From positions 29,113,234 to 29,177,233 of the forward strand of contig CM038471.1 of assembly GCA_021464415.1 (NCBI GenBank): a stretch of 64,000 nucleotides of DNA, in the 5' to 3' direction. Below, piece by piece: positions 46,706 to 58,871 of the stretch. How positions within the stretch are numbered: position 1 is the first letter of the stretch; each line of letters begins with the position of its first letter. The notes beneath the pieces are model-generated. The model was not told where the DNA came from. It made no database searches and saw only the letters and a program-made list of their open reading frames with translations. A program made the translations under genes and the position numbers. The stretch is from Lonicera japonica. Its lineage: Eukaryota > Streptophyta > Magnoliopsida > Dipsacales > Caprifoliaceae.

Positions 46706-46719
46706 GACCCTCTCGACTC

Positions 46720-47530
46720 AAGCTCCTTGCTTGCAAGGAATTGAGGCGACTGGAAGAGACCTTGATCCATGGCTCCCGCAGGAACTCTAAGAAAGTATAT
46801 GCGTATAGAAGTACTTGTGAGTGCCTCCGGAGAGGGCTTGGCGATTGGTTTGCCTCCGCAGAGGGCTTGTGTTACCTCATTGCCTCTTTCGAGGACTTTC
46901 ATTTGTTCCACTTTGCGCCTCAGATGGGAGGACTACCGTATGCCTCTCTGGGAGGGCTTCGCCTCAGGTGGGAGGACTACCGTTCGTGCCTCTCTGGGAG
47001 GGCTTCGCCTCAGGTGGGAGGACTACCGTTCGTGCCTCTCTGGGAGGGCTTCGCCTCAGGTGGGAGGACTACCGTTGCTACACCGTGCCTCTCTGGGAGG
47101 GTTTTTTAGATCTTCTCGCCTCATGTGGGAGGACTACCATTGTGCCTCTCTGGGAGGGCTTCGCCTCAGGTGGGAGGACTACCGTTCGTGCCTCTCTGGG
47201 AGGGCTTCGCCTCAGGTGGGAGGACTACCGTTCGTGCCTCTCTGGAGGGCTTCGCCTTCAGGTGGGAGGACTACCGTTCGTGCCTCTCTGGGAGGGCTTC
47301 GCCTCAGGTGGGAGGACTACCGTTCGTGCCTCTCTGGAGGGCTTCGCCTTCAGGTGGGAGGACTACCATTGCTACGCCGTGCCTTTCTGGGAGGGCTTTT
47401 AATCTGTAAGAAGAAAGACAATTGCCTCTGGGAGGGCTTCTTGTGAGTACTTTTTGCCTCTGGCGAGGGCTTGTGTTTGTGTTTTGCCTCCGAAGAGGGC
47501 TTGTGTTGTGATAAAACATACTTATTGTCT
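46720..47530. repeat. Variable tandem repeats before the 3' LTR (B)
   Basis: At 46930-47395 are about ten units of roughly 47 bp containing GGTGGGAGGACTACCGTTCG and TGCCTCTCTGGGAGGGCTTC. Flanking units are of the GCCTC.GGCGAGGGCTTGTG type. It is the reverse complement of the same region in A, but in A the period is about 90 bp, so unit structure differs between copies. The long overlapping frames here (three on the plus strand) are by-products of the repeat. Confidence 0.85.
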
Positions 47531-48330
47531 CTCTTAGACCGCTAGAGTAAGAGAGAGAAATCCTCGTGAGGGTGGTAAGAGCTCCTCAAGGTCTAATCTT
47601 ATCCGGATATCCGTTTTCTTGCGCCTTTCTCGAACTTTACTCTCATGTTTTCCTCGAGCGAGGATACCTCTCTTGGAAGGCAGTTTTCAATTTTCTCTTG
47701 TTTCTCGCAGTGCGATGATTCGAGATTTTTTCCAAACCATCTCTCCTTTATCATGCTGAAAAGAAAATTTGTTTGAAAGTTCAACCTTTGATCTCTGTTC
47801 TTTTCTTAGTTTTCTCTTTTGGTGGGCCCACATCGTATTCTGTTTTTTCGATGCCCTTATTTCTTCCTCTTTTGGGAAAGACTTTTCCTGGCCTTCTCTG
47901 TTTTTGACCAGGAGTCTTTTTGTCCCTTTGTCGTGATCAGGAGCCTTACTCACCCAAAACGAAGCCCTGAGCCGGTTTTGGCCTAGCTGTCACTTTTGGT
48001 GTGGCTCTCCCTGTCACTCTGCATTTCTGTTTCTCTCGCTCGCTCTGGGCGCTCATACGGGTTCTTTCTCTTTTCTACTTTTTCAATTTTTTCTATTCCC
48101 GTTTTATCGTGGCATTCTGCCTTTTCTTATTTGATGGTCTCGGTCCTTCTGTGAGATCAGAGACTACTTTTAATCGCGGCATTCTGTTTTCGCATTTTTT
48201 CGGAGAGATGATTTGGAAGTTTTCTCTTTGAACTTTTTATCATGGGTGTGCGGTTTTTAGCAATTTTCCGAAAACTGCTTCTCCGAAGTGCCTCTGCAGA
48301 AGATAAAATGAGACAAAGGTCAAAAAATCA
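47531..48330. other. Non-coding region upstream of antisense gene 2 (B)
   Basis: Counterpart of 38190-38990 in A. T-rich on the plus strand, with no conserved frame. Confidence 0.5.
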
Positions 48331-48345
48331 GGGATGAGGGGGGGT

Positions 48346-48510
48346 TGTCGCGCGACACTTCGGTATCTGGCTCTTTGTCGCGCGACAATGTGGCCATTTG
48401 TCGCGCGACAAACTGACCCACTATATAAACCCCTTGCTGAGCTCATTCCACCTCATTCTCTCCTTTCTCTTTCTCTCTCTAGCTCTCTTTTTCTCTCTTT
48501 TCTTCTCTCC
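48346..48510 (+). promoter_or_regulatory. Promoter of antisense gene 2 (B): three palindromes, TATA, CT-rich leader
   Basis: TGTCGCGCGACA at 48346, 48376 and 48399 (steps of 30 and 23 bp), then TATATAAA at 48422-48429. The distance from last palindrome to TATA is 23 bp, as in A. The leader has a CT-rich microsatellite at 48455-48510. The ATG is at 48577. Confidence 0.8.
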
Positions 48511-48576
48511 CAAGCGCGGAAGCTCTGCCGTGTTTTTGACTTTTCCGACCTTTTCACATATATTCTACCTATATTG

Positions 48577-51500
48577 ATGGACCCTGCTCATCTCGACCGA
48601 TTGGAGGGTGACCAGGAGGAGGTCACCTTTACTGACGCTCAGGGCGTTCTTCGCTGCAGCCCTCATCACGACGACTGGGCGGACTTGGACTGGTATGATG
48701 AGGATGGGATAGACCGCGGTCGGGCGGTGGTCTATCGGGATGCTATCCGAGCTGCTCCGGTCCCGGATGTCCCGTGGCTTTTGATGGAGCCCGTTTCTCA
48801 CGAGATTCGTCGTCGATCTCTGGTATGTTTTCTTTCGTGCATTTATCTGTTCTGCTTCTTGTCGTTTCCTGTATTCGTTTTAGATAATGTTAGTATGCAT
48901 GTCTGACTAGGAATAACGCCCGATTTTTAGCGAACACATACTTTTACCTGTGATACCCCTTAGTTTAGAAAATTACATAATGTACCCCCATAACTCTATA
49001 ACTCTCATAATTACACCAAAGTACCCTCAGGTTTTGAAAATTACATAATTTACCCTTACAACCCCTATAGCTCTCATAATTACACCAAAGTACTCTCAGG
49101 TTTTGGAAATTACATAATTTACCCTTATAACCCTATAACTCTCATAATTACACCAAAGTACCCTCAAGTTTTGGAAATTACATAATTTACCCTTATAACC
49201 CCTATAACTCTCACAATTACACCAAAGTACCCTCAGGTTTTGGAAATTACATAATTTACCCTTATAACCCCTATAACTCTCATAATTACACCAAAGTACC
49301 CTCAGGTTTTGGAAATTACATAATTTACCCTTATAACCCCTATAACTCTCATAATTACACCAAAGTACCCTCAGGTTTTGGAAATTACATAATTTACCCT
49401 TATAACCCCATATCTCTCATAATTACACCAAAGTACCCTCAGGTTTTGGAAATTACATAATTTACCCTTATAACCCCATAACTCTCATAATTACACCAAT
49501 GTACCCTCAGGTTTTAGAAATTTACCCTCATAACCCCATATCTCTCATAATTACACCAAAGTACCCTCAGGTTTTGGAAATTACATAATTTACCCTTATA
49601 ACCCCATAACTCTCATAATTACACCAAAGTACCCTCAGGTTTTGGAAATTACATAATTTACCCTCATAACCCCATAACTCTCATAATTACACCAAAGTAC
49701 CCTCAGGTTTTGGAAATTACATAATTTACCCTTATAACCCCATAACTCTCATAATTACACCAAAGTACCCTCAGGTTTTGGAAATTACATAATTTACCCT
49801 TATAACCCCATAACTCTCATAATTACACCAAAGTACCCTCAGGTTTTGGAAATTACATAATTTACCCTTATAACCCCATAACTCTCATAATTACACCAAA
49901 GTACCCTCAGGTTTTGGAAATTACATAATTTACCCTTATAACCCCATAACTCTCATAATTACACCAAAGTACCCTCAGGTTTTGGAAATTACATAATTTA
50001 CCCTTATAACCCCATACTCGTTCTTTTGTCTGCAGTGGGTTGGCCGAGGTTGGGGTTCCCCCAACACTATATCCTCGGAGTGGCGACGGGCACCGGCCCT
50101 GTCTAGGAGTTGATCTTCGCGACTCCTTTCGGCTCCCTCTTCGACGCCCTCCCAGAGCGAGTATCTAGGGCGACAGTTTTAGTATCGGCAATGGCTTGCC
50201 ACTGGTGGGATACTACTCATACTTTTCACTGGAGCTGGGGTGAGATGACGATGACACCCCTTGATCTTTTTGCTCTGACCGGGATTCCTTCAGGGGGGTC
50301 CCTATTCAGATCGACGTTCCCCTGCGTCTGACAGCCGAGGGCATTGTTAGTTCATTAGGATGGTTCCCGGAGCGGCGGAGTTCTGGTGACACGATTCCTC
50401 GGGGCGTCTTGGTTACGCGTTTAGCCACAGAGAGGGCTCGGCTAGTCGCTTCAGGGGTTCCTATGACCCGTCAGGAGGCGCGTTAGTATGCCCGCGTCCT
50501 TCTTCTACTGACACTCCATGATTTATTCGAGGCTCGTGGTGGGGACACGGCTCATCTTTGGTGGTTGCCCTATCTTCGGGACTTCAGCCTCATATTTGAC
50601 TATGACTGGGGAGGCTTCATTCTTGCAGTCCTTTATGATGCCATGGACCAGGTCTCTCGTCATTTAGCCTTGAACCTCAAGGGCTTTTCTCTGCTGTGGG
50701 AGGTACATTTTTTTAGTCTTTCTGTCTTTGCTTCGGTTCTTTACATTTTACCTGTTGATCATTGATGATTTCTTTTATCTTTCCTTTTCAGAGCTGGTTT
50801 GTAGCTTATACCCGTCTGGGTCGCGCCCAGGTGGATCTCCTCGTTGAGAACGAGGACCAGTTCCCTTTTCTCCGCCGATTCATCGCGGGGAACTACAGGG
50901 CTCCTTATGTATACCGGACTAGGGAGACTGGAGCTGCTGCCGTCCATGACCTGCGGGAGGAGCAGGTAAAAATATTTTTAGTTTTCTTGCTTTTCAATAG
51001 TCAGATAGAATAGAATATATAATTTACTGAAATAAAATCTTATTCTCTTTTCAGATTGAGTGGGCCCCTTGGGGTGATCTGGGTCATCATTATGGGTATG
51101 GCCGTGCTCTGACCGCCTCGAGGACCAGGCGGCTTATCCGGGATGAGTACGGCCTTCTCTTCTACTTGGGCGAGAGGGTCATCCGTCAGCATACGCCGTC
51201 CCAGTGGCCTCGTGTCCCTTTGTTCCCTCCTGTTCTGATGAGGCGGACGGGTGAGATTGATCAGGTGATGGTGCAGGCTTTAGTCGACGGACTCGGTTTC
51301 CAGACGTTCGTCGAGGAGGGAGACTACGCTGTTTTTGCTGCCCGTTACCTGATGAGGGAGCCGAAGGGGACTCGGGGACGGGTCTTCTACGAGAGATACC
51401 AGGCTTTGGGAGGTGATCCCCATTACATACGGGGACAGACTCATTTAGCTAGGGCGGTCCCGGGTCATTTGCCACCTGTCCCTGATCAGAGGGACAACAT

Positions 51501-52622
51501 TCCGGATTCTGAGGATGAGGATCCTGAGGGAGAGAGGGATGTTCCTGCTGCGGCTGAGGGTGGTGATCGGCCAGAGGGCGAGGGAGGCGATGCGACAGCG
51601 GTTCCGGAGCCGCCACCTCAGGCGACACCTGCGGGGGAGCAGCGCGCTGAGGGTTTCGAGTTTCCCACCGGCCCTTCCGTGTCTCCGGGGGGCCTTTTTG
51701 CTGCTGCTGAGGCTGCTGAGGGGAGAGCGGGATTTTCTGAGAGGTCCTGGGAGCCCGCGGACCTTGGGGCAGATTTTGATCAGTTTGGGCGGACTCCTTC
51801 CGCGGCGGTGACTACTCCTTCTAGTGGGGTACCTCCTTTGGGGGCGACGGCCATGGTGGATCCTCCGGGGGTCCGAACATATGCTACGTTGACCCCTCTA
51901 CCGACGACTGTCATGGGGCCTCCCGCCCGATCTCCGGACTTTGGCGGCTCATCCTCTCGTCCACCCTTGTTCCCCATTCGTGAGGAGGGAGGGTCTTCTT
52001 CTGCAGCTGCTCCTGCGGGGTCATCTATTTCGTGGGTAGATCTACCTCCACTCCCCAGAGATATTTCTTATGTCGGCGCGGGCCTATGTCGATATTCTGT
52101 CCCGGAGTATCCCCTTCCCGAGGATACTTTTGATTTCTTGGGTGGTCGCTCTGATGATGAGGTATCTTCTTCAACTTCTCCTGATACTTTCATGTTTATA
52201 TCTATTTATTTTGACTGTGCTGATTCTCCTCTTATTGTATGTCTTTTTTACAGAGAGTGGGTGTACGGGTGGCGGATCTACGGGCCTGGTATGCCCAGTA
52301 TTTCTACAGCTGGAACCTGCTCCAGTACGTCGGTCGAGACCCTCCAGCCTACATGCGCGACTATCAGAGGGCTATCGACGTCTCCTTACGGCCGGACGAC
52401 CCCCTGACCTCTTCCCATGCTCGGTCGGAGTCTAGGCGGAGTAGTAGTCGGACTTCTAGGCGATCCCGATCTTCGGTGATCCGTCCGACGGCGCCGGTTC
52501 AGTCTACGGGTCTTTCCCAGGCGGCAGCTCCTCTTGCTCCCAGTGTCCCAGTTGTTGATCTTACTCCCGAGGAGGGCTCGGGTGATAGCGGGAGCGTGTC
52601 AAAACGCGCCCGAGTAGATTAG
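48577..52622 (+). pseudogene. Antisense gene 2: five-exon plant-mobile-domain gene (copy B)
   Basis: Exons 48577-48822, 50036-50702, 50792-50965, 51055-52161 and 52254-52622, all joined by GT-AG introns in phase 0. Exon 1 starts MDPAHLDRLEGD. Exon 2 has the mobile-domain core (ACHWWDTTHTFHWSWGEMTM, LFALTGIPSGG). Exon 4 (369 codons) is fully open and ends in a proline/acidic region. Exon 5 has SRRSSSRTSRRSRSS, then PVVDLTPEEGSGDSG, then SKRARVD (possible nuclear signal). Exon 2 is damaged: a base lost near 50100, a TAG where A has Gln nearby, a shift near 50297 and another CAG-to-TAG at about 50484. The intact protein would be about 850 residues. Related host proteins (MAIN/MAIL1-type) act in the nucleus; the role here is unknown. 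Confidence 0.8.
48950..50020 (+). repeat. 68-bp minisatellite inside intron 1 of antisense gene 2 (B)
   Basis: About 16 copies of the same unit as at 36640-37590, inverted, filling intron 1 (48823-50035). Most units hold CACCAAAGTACCCTCAGGTT and CATAATTTACCCTTATAACC. One unit near 49510 is shortened. Confidence 0.9.
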
Positions 52623-52935
52623 TTTTCTTTTTCTGCATTTAGTGTTAGTTGGACAGATATGTATTTATTTTAGACGGATATTTAAAAACTGTTCTTTTGT
52701 TGGTTTTATAAAATATCTTTATCTGTGTTTGATTATATTTTTATTCTCTGTCTGTGCAAGATATATACATATATATATAAGAGTTGGTAATTTAAAAGTC
52801 ATACCTTGTAGTGTAGTGATACTTATGTTTCCTGCAAAAAAAGAACAAAGTGAGAACAGAAAAGCATCCAGAAGTGATTCTTTTGGCAAAGATGACCATT
52901 ATGTATAAGGAAAAAAGTAGGGTGTCCCCCCCAGA
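52623..52935. other. Spacer between antisense genes 2 and 1 (B)
   Basis: AT-rich 3' region of antisense gene 2 with a (TA)n tract near 52762-52780. No frame is shared with A. Confidence 0.5.
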
Positions 52936-52941
52936 TGGGTT

Positions 52942-53051
52942 TGTCGCGCAATAATCCCTCCTGGTCATGGGTTTGTCGCGCGACACTTCCCCCTGAAAAT
53001 GGGTTTGTCGCGCGACAAACAGGTACAGGACCCTCTTTTTTGCTATAAATA
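52942..53051 (+). promoter_or_regulatory. Promoter of antisense gene 1 (B): three palindromes and TATA
   Basis: Sites start at 52942 (decayed, TGTCGCGCAATA), 52974 and 53006, exactly 32 bp apart. TATAAATA at 53044-53051 starts 38 bp after the start of the last palindrome, as in A. ATG at 53090. Confidence 0.8.
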
Positions 53052-53089
53052 CACCCATCTTCCTTCCTTCATCCCCACACCTCTCCAAA

Positions 53090-54346
53090 ATGTCTTCCTA
53101 CCGTACCAACTCTGATTTTTCTTATGTTAAAGCTCGAGATGCTCTGATATCTTCTGAAAGTGGTTTGAACTTTGGTGCATTTAGTCCTTTGGCGGGCTGG
53201 TGCCATCGTCCTGTAGATTTCTCGTTTCTGTTAGGTGCCTTGTATTTCTGGAGTCCTGCGGACCATCTCTTCCGTTTTGGACTAGATGAGCTCTGCCCAA
53301 CCTATGAGGAGTTCTCCTGGCTGTTACGTTCTGACGTTCGTCTCCCGATGGCAGTTCCTATAGAAGGAATCGGTCCCCGCGACATGCTAATTGCTCTATT
53401 AGCCATTCCCCAAGCGGCCTGCGATGGTTTCATTGTCGACGGGCTCCTTGACCTCCACAAAATGGTGAGGTTCTTTCATCGTTATGAAGATAGGGCCTCT
53501 TACGGCGTGGGGCGTACTGCAGCGGCCCTGATTTGCCTGGTTTCTGATATGCTGCTGGTGACGGGTTCTTCCCGTGTTGATCCAACTATCTTGAGTCTGA
53601 TTTACCAGGCTAGAAATGGGGAGTCTATAGTGCCGATCATTCTTGCAGAGACCTTGAATGGCCTTGATGATGTTCAACGGGGGGCCTCGCCCTTCTTCCA
53701 GGGGAGCCCGCGTCTGCTATACATGTGGCTGCTAGAGCGCTTTCGATCGGTGGGTTTCAGCGGAGTTCGGCTCGACAATCCGACTCATTTCTTCCATCGG
53801 CCTCTCTTTGGTGCTTTGACCATGTCTTCCTCTGATTGGACGGTGTGGTTTTCGAAGAACTTTCGGGCTATCCGGTGGAACATTCCTTGGTGGAAGCTGA
53901 GGGCGATGGTACTTAGCACCGGGGGTCAGAACTACGTTCGGCTCCGCGGGCTCTGGTTTACTTCCTTTTATCTCCCTGGGCGTCTTCTTCGGCAGTTTAA
54001 CATTCCTCAGGAGGTTCCCCTTGGTCTGAACAACTTCTCTTCTGAGTCTAAATTTGTGACCCCACATGTTTCTTTATCGGTAGAGAGGATGTGGCGTGCT
54101 CGACTGACTCGTCAGTTTAACTATGCTCGTTTCGGTATTTCCAGGCCCCTCCGAGCTGACATTATCCGCTCTTGCTGGCAATCTCTAGAAGGAGAGCTGA
54201 TTGATGACCCCTTTCAAATGGAGTGGTTCCGATTCATGGATTCTGAGCCTACAGAGGATGGCATTGTCTTTGCGTACCAGATTTTGGATGAGGCTCGAAT
54301 TGATTTGGCCGCTGAGGACCCAGTGTGGCCAACCCCTAGGGATTAG
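53090..54346 (+). CDS. Antisense gene 1: 418-residue plant-mobile-domain/DUF7745-like protein (copy B)
   Basis: Intact, intronless, MSSYRTNSDF to VWPTPRD, the same length as in A with roughly 10% residue differences and no indels. Conserved blocks are FSPLAGWCHRPVDFSFLLGA, CPTYEEFSWLL, IVPIILAETL, LLYMWLLERF, ITRPLRADIIRSCW-type text and DDPFQMEWFRFMD. The ATG is 39 bp after the TATA box, so the leader is very short. There is no signal peptide or membrane segment. It is convergent with pol (54574 onward on the minus strand). It is the only protein of the element open in both copies. Function unknown. Confidence 0.87.
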   Translation: MSSYRTNSDFSYVKARDALISSESGLNFGAFSPLAGWCHRPVDFSFLLGALYFWSPADHLFRFGLDELCPTYEEFSWLLRSDVRLPMAVPIEGIGPRDMLIALLAIPQAACDGFIVDGLLDLHKMVRFFHRYEDRASYGVGRTAAALICLVSDMLLVTGSSRVDPTILSLIYQARNGESIVPIILAETLNGLDDVQRGASPFFQGSPRLLYMWLLERFRSVGFSGVRLDNPTHFFHRPLFGALTMSSSDWTVWFSKNFRAIRWNIPWWKLRAMVLSTGGQNYVRLRGLWFTSFYLPGRLLRQFNIPQEVPLGLNNFSSESKFVTPHVSLSVERMWRARLTRQFNYARFGISRPLRADIIRSCWQSLEGELIDDPFQMEWFRFMDSEPTEDGIVFAYQILDEARIDLAAEDPVWPTPRD

Positions 54347-54573
54347 TTTCTTCTTTGTATGCTGTACTTCCTTTGTAACTCTCGGTGTTCTGAACCACCT
54401 CTTTAATAATATATGAAGGGACTTTTATGAGAAATAAATTTCTTTACAAAGCTTTAAACCGGGCCTGAAGTCACTTCTCAGGTTGCCTACGTTCCCCCCT
54501 TTTTGATTTTTTTCCAGAAAATACAATATTCGAGTTGGGGCTCAGGTTTACGTAGTTCTTATACATGTCGTGC
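54347..54573. terminator. Convergent gap between antisense gene 1 and pol (B)
   Basis: Counterpart of 32095-32315. AATAATATATG (54404-54415) and AATAAATTTC (54425-54436) on the plus strand are possible poly(A) signals for the antisense gene. Confidence 0.4.
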
Positions 54574-55720
54574 TTATTGATAATACTTCTTCAGTCGGTC
54601 CATGTTGACTGGTGAATGTAGTAACTGCCCGTCTAGGTCAGTGAGTATAGCGGCGCCTCCTGTATTGATTTCTTTGACGATATACGGCCCTGTCCACTTC
54701 TGCCCGAACTTTCCCCTCGGATCTCTGGCTGGCTCTCGAATTTCTTTCAACACGATGTCATTTTCATTGATACCCCGAGTCCTCACTCTCTGGTTAAATG
54801 CTCGAGCGATTCTCTTCTGATACCCTTGATGGTGGTATGCGGCTTTCAATCTTTTCTCATCTAGTAAGGCTAGCTCGTTATAACGTGCCTGGACCCACTC
54901 CAGTTCATTGACCTGATTCTCTAGCATTACTCTGAGGGAAGGGACCTCTAACTCGACAGGGAGGACTGCTTCCATCCCGTATGTAAGCGAGAACGGGGTT
55001 GCCCCGGTAGAGACCCTTTCGGTGGTGCGGTATCCCCACAATGCATATGGTAATTTCTCCGGCCAGTCCCGGCAGGTGTCGGTCATCTTGCTTAGGATAT
55101 TCTTCAAATTCTTGTTGGCGGCTTCAACTGCCCCATTGGTTTGTGGTCTATATGGCGAAGATTTGTGTCGGGTGATACCGTATTCTTCCATGACTGTATT
55201 AGCTTCTCCTTCGAAGTGGGTGCCGTTATCTGAGATGATCTCGTGTGGGACCCCATATCGGCAGACAATATTCCTTTTGATGAATCGGGCAACTTTCACC
55301 CATTTGGTGAAGTAGTCGATGGCTACTAGTATGAATTCATGGCCGTTGCTGGCTTTGGGTGAGACTTTCCCAATGACGTCAATTCCCCAAGCTGAAAAAG
55401 GCCAGGGAGCAGTCATGTTGTACAACTCTTTTGGAGGAAGCTTCTGGGACTTAGCATAAATTTGGCATTTGTGACAACGGCGTACATGATCAGCGCAGTC
55501 AGTTTGTAGGGTAGACCAGAAATACCCTTGCCTGATGATCTTGCGGGCAAGCGTATGCCCGCTCATATGAGGTCCGCAATCGCCCCCATGTATCTGATCC
55601 ATCATTCTAACCGATTCTTCTTCGGTGAGACATTGAAGATGAGTCTTGTCGTAGTTCCTCTTATACAATCTTCCGGCACAGAGTATGAATCCTGATGCTA
55701 GTCTCCTGAGTGTGACCCGC
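54574..55720 (-). pseudogene. Integrase, copy B
   Basis: Open from about 55668 to the stop at 54574. The HHCC zinc domain, D of AWGIDVIG, D of IISDNGTHFEG and E of NGAVEAANKN are all present. However, an in-frame loss of about 11 residues, just after DYFTKWV between the first two catalytic Asp residues, probably disables it. The C-terminal RGKFGQKWTGPYIV is intact. A deletion at about 55715-55735 breaks the frame against the upstream RNase H region. Confidence 0.9.
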
Positions 55721-57210
55721 GTTCTCGGGATACTGATGGTTCTTCAGCAGGTTCCAGATATCATAAAACCAAACGGTTGAGTCACCGTCTTTTTCAATTT
55801 CCACCTCAAGGGTTATGCAGTGCGCGGGTCCTGATTTCTTTTGTACCGTGAGGGTTATTTCTTCCATCCCCTCCGGAATATCGATCATAGATGCCAGGGT
55901 TGCCAATGCGTCAGCAAAACTGTTTTGGGACCTGGGGATATAGTAAAACTCCACACGCTCGAACCTTCCTGCGACTTCTTCTAGTCGGGCGAGGTAAGGG
56001 ACTAATTTCTCATCTCTGATCTTCCATTCCTTCAGAACTTGATGGACCACTAGTGCTGAATCTCCGTATACCTGTATTCTCTTTATACCCCTTTGAAGAG
56101 CGATCTCTAACCCGAGTATGCAGGCTTCATATTCGGCCATATTGTTGGTGCAGAAAAAGTCCAGACGATATGACACCGGGGAGTGAGTTTGGTCCGGAGA
56201 AACTAACAGGATGCCTATCCCGTTTCCGTTCCGATTGGCGGCCCCGTCAAAGTACAACCTCCAGTCTTCATTGATCTCGACGTTCATGATGGTTTCGTCC
56301 GGGAACTCGGCTTCTTCTATCATGTCTCCCAATATCGGATTGTGGGCCAGGTAATCAGCTATGATCTTGCCTTTGACTGCCTTCTGGGTCATGTAGGTGA
56401 TGTCGAATTCGGAGAGTAGAAATAACCATTTTGCCATTCGATTCGAGAGAGCCGGTTTCTCGAAGAGGTATTTCAACGGATCAATCCGTGATGCCAGGAT
56501 GACTGGAAAAACTAGCATGTAGTGCCGTAGTTTCTGTGTTACCCAGACGAGAGCGGTACACGATTTTTCCAATGGTGTGTAGTTTATCTCAAATGGGGAT
56601 AGCTTTTTGCTGAGGAAATAGATGGCCTGCTCCTTCCGGGTATCGGTGAGGTGTTGGGCTAGCATTGCTCCTGCGGCTGAATCAGTGACGGTTAGGTATA
56701 GAATTAGTGGTAGTCCGGTCTGAGGCGGGGCTAACACTGGGGGCTTGGAGAGGTAATCTTTGATTTTGTCAAAAGCCTCCTGGCATTGATCGTTCCATTC
56801 TCCTGTTGAAGACTTCCTCAGGAGTTTGAAGATGGGTTCGCACTTTTGAGTGAGCTGAGAGATAAACCTACTGATGTACTGCAGATTACCCAAAAAACCC
56901 CGGATTTTTCTCTCGGTACGAGGCTCGGGCATGTCTTGGATAGCTTGAACTTTAGCGGGGTCCACCTCGATTCCTTTCTTACTGACGACATATCCCAGGA
57001 GTTTTCCTTTGGTTACCCCGAACACACATTTCTGCGGATTGAGTCTCATCTGATACTGGCGGAGCCGATCAAAGAAGGCTCGCAAGGCTGGTACGTGGCC
57101 TTCCCTCTCTTTTGACTTGATTATCATGTCGTCTACATACACCTCTACTTCTTTGTGAATCATGTCGTGAAAGATAGCCGTAGCTGCCCTCTGATACGTG
57201 TTGCCCCGGC
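55721..57210 (-). pseudogene. Reverse transcriptase end, RNase H and archaeal-type RNase H, copy B
   Basis: One open frame carries YVDD (57139-57128), FLGNLQYISRF, the Ty3/gypsy RNase H (LILYLTVTDSAAGAMLAQ), then the second RNase H with LYFDGAANRNGNGIG, NNMAEYEACILGL, VYGDSALVV and RSQNSFADALA. All catalytic acidic residues and both flanking glycines are kept, unlike in A. A one-base insertion near 57200 separates it from the first half of the reverse transcriptase. Confidence 0.92.
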
Positions 57211-58870
57211 GTTCTTCAGCCCAAACGGCATAACGGTGTAGCAGTATGTTCCCCACGGTGTGATAAATGCTGTTTTCTCCTGGTGATCCGGGTGCATCTT
57301 GATCTGGTTATATCCGGCAAAACCATCCACAAATGACTTCAGGGCGTGGTTGGCAGTATTATCTACTATCAAATCGATGTTGGGCAATGGAAAATCGTCC
57401 TTTGGACAAGCTTTATTGAGATCCCGGTAATCCACACACATGCGGACTTTCCCATTAGCTTTTGGAACAGGCACGATGTTGGCTAACCACGAGGGGTACT
57501 CGATCACCCGTAAGAATCCCACACTCAGTTGTTTCATTACTTCTTCTTTCACTTTTAAGGACCATTCTGGCGTAAGTTTCCTCAGCTTCTGTTTGACGGG
57601 CCTAAGTTCTGGATTGGTGTGTATTTCGTGCATGACTATCTGACTGTTCAAACCCGGCATATCTGCATAAGACCAGGCGAAGACATCCACATACTCTTTC
57701 AGAGTTTGTGTGAATTCTTCTCTCTCTGTCCCACTTAGGCTTGCCCCAATGCGGACCTCTTTTCTTTCCTCCTCTGTTCCGAGGTTAATCACAAGAGTGT
57801 CTCCTTCCTCGCTTTGTATACGTTGCTCCTCCCGTTCAGGGTGTTCGTTCATTCTTTCCAATTCCATATAAGCAATTACAGAATTAAAAATAACAGGATA
57901 ACGCAAAATAGACTCTTCTTTATTGATACTAGTATTTACAGGTACAAGTTTAAAAAGTTCATTTAGGAGTGACTCCTTCCTATCCTTACCTTCACTCTTA
58001 TCTCTCACCCTTACAATTTCGCTCTTTTCCCTTTCCCCTTGGTAGTCTGGATCAGCGTATATCAAGTGTACAGGGTCGTCTCCTGGCTCATCATCTCCCA
58101 GAGCCATGATGTCGAAGAGATCTCCGATCATTTCTTCCTCTTCGCCTTTCATGTCTTCACTTTCTTCCTTCGGCCCGATTGTCAACCTGGTAGCGAAGCT
58201 GTGTACGGTGTTTTCTTTGATATATAGGTCCTCTTCATAGAAGATTTCCCACCCAGGAAGGTTCTCTCCGTCGCTGTTTCTCCAAGGCTCCTGGAAGCCG
58301 CAAAAGGGGAAGTCCTCTCCTTCTTTGACAAAGAACCCGTTCAGAGAGCTGAAACTCGGATACTGATGCTCTCGACCCCTTTTTTGTTGATCGTCCTCTT
58401 CAGTGTGTTGGTACCCCAAACCTTCCCTCTCGTACCTTGCTACTGGTTCCAATGCTTGAAGTAGTCCTGGTTGTCCCATTCCCAGACCGGCTCCAGGCAA
58501 GTATTTCATCATTCTCAACATATTTGTAATCTTGGTGCTGAGACCGGGGATATTGTCAGGGGGAAGATACCTGATTGTCTGGGTGCTAAGAGTTTGCACT
58601 TGAGGCTCGTAAGAAAAGCCTCCTAACTGCATGCTCTGGCTCCCGATTCCCAAAACTGGTAACTCCATATCCGCCAAGGTCCTTTCAGGATCTCCTTGGA
58701 TGGTAATTATGTTCCCTTCAAACGGTATCTTGATCTTTTGGTGCAAGGAGGAGGGGAATGCTCCTATGTCGTGTAGCCATGCTCTTCCCAACAGTAGGTT
58801 AAAACTGGAAGGAATGTCTATGATTTGAAAGTCGGCCGGGAAGCTTCCGGGACCAATCATGAGATCAAGT
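57200..58870 (-). pseudogene. Protease end, second G-patch and reverse transcriptase start, copy B
   Basis: Open from about 58870 (a one-base loss near 58876 separates it from gag-protease). It has LLLGRAWLHD (end of protease), a G-patch-like segment (MMKYLPGAGLGMGQPG, YEREGLGYQ) at about 58400-58520, an acidic linker, then the reverse transcriptase fingers with VRMCVDYRDLNKA and MPFGLKNAGA. In B the frame runs from protease to reverse transcriptase without a stop, so no intron is needed here, unlike what is described for Ogre of legumes. Confidence 0.9.
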
Positions 58871-58871
58871 T

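Noticed and set aside
46741..47446. Several overlapping long plus-strand frames (up to 225 codons)
   Set aside because: They are the same tandem repeat read in different frames, and the unit simply lacks stops. The matching part of A is not collinear as protein.
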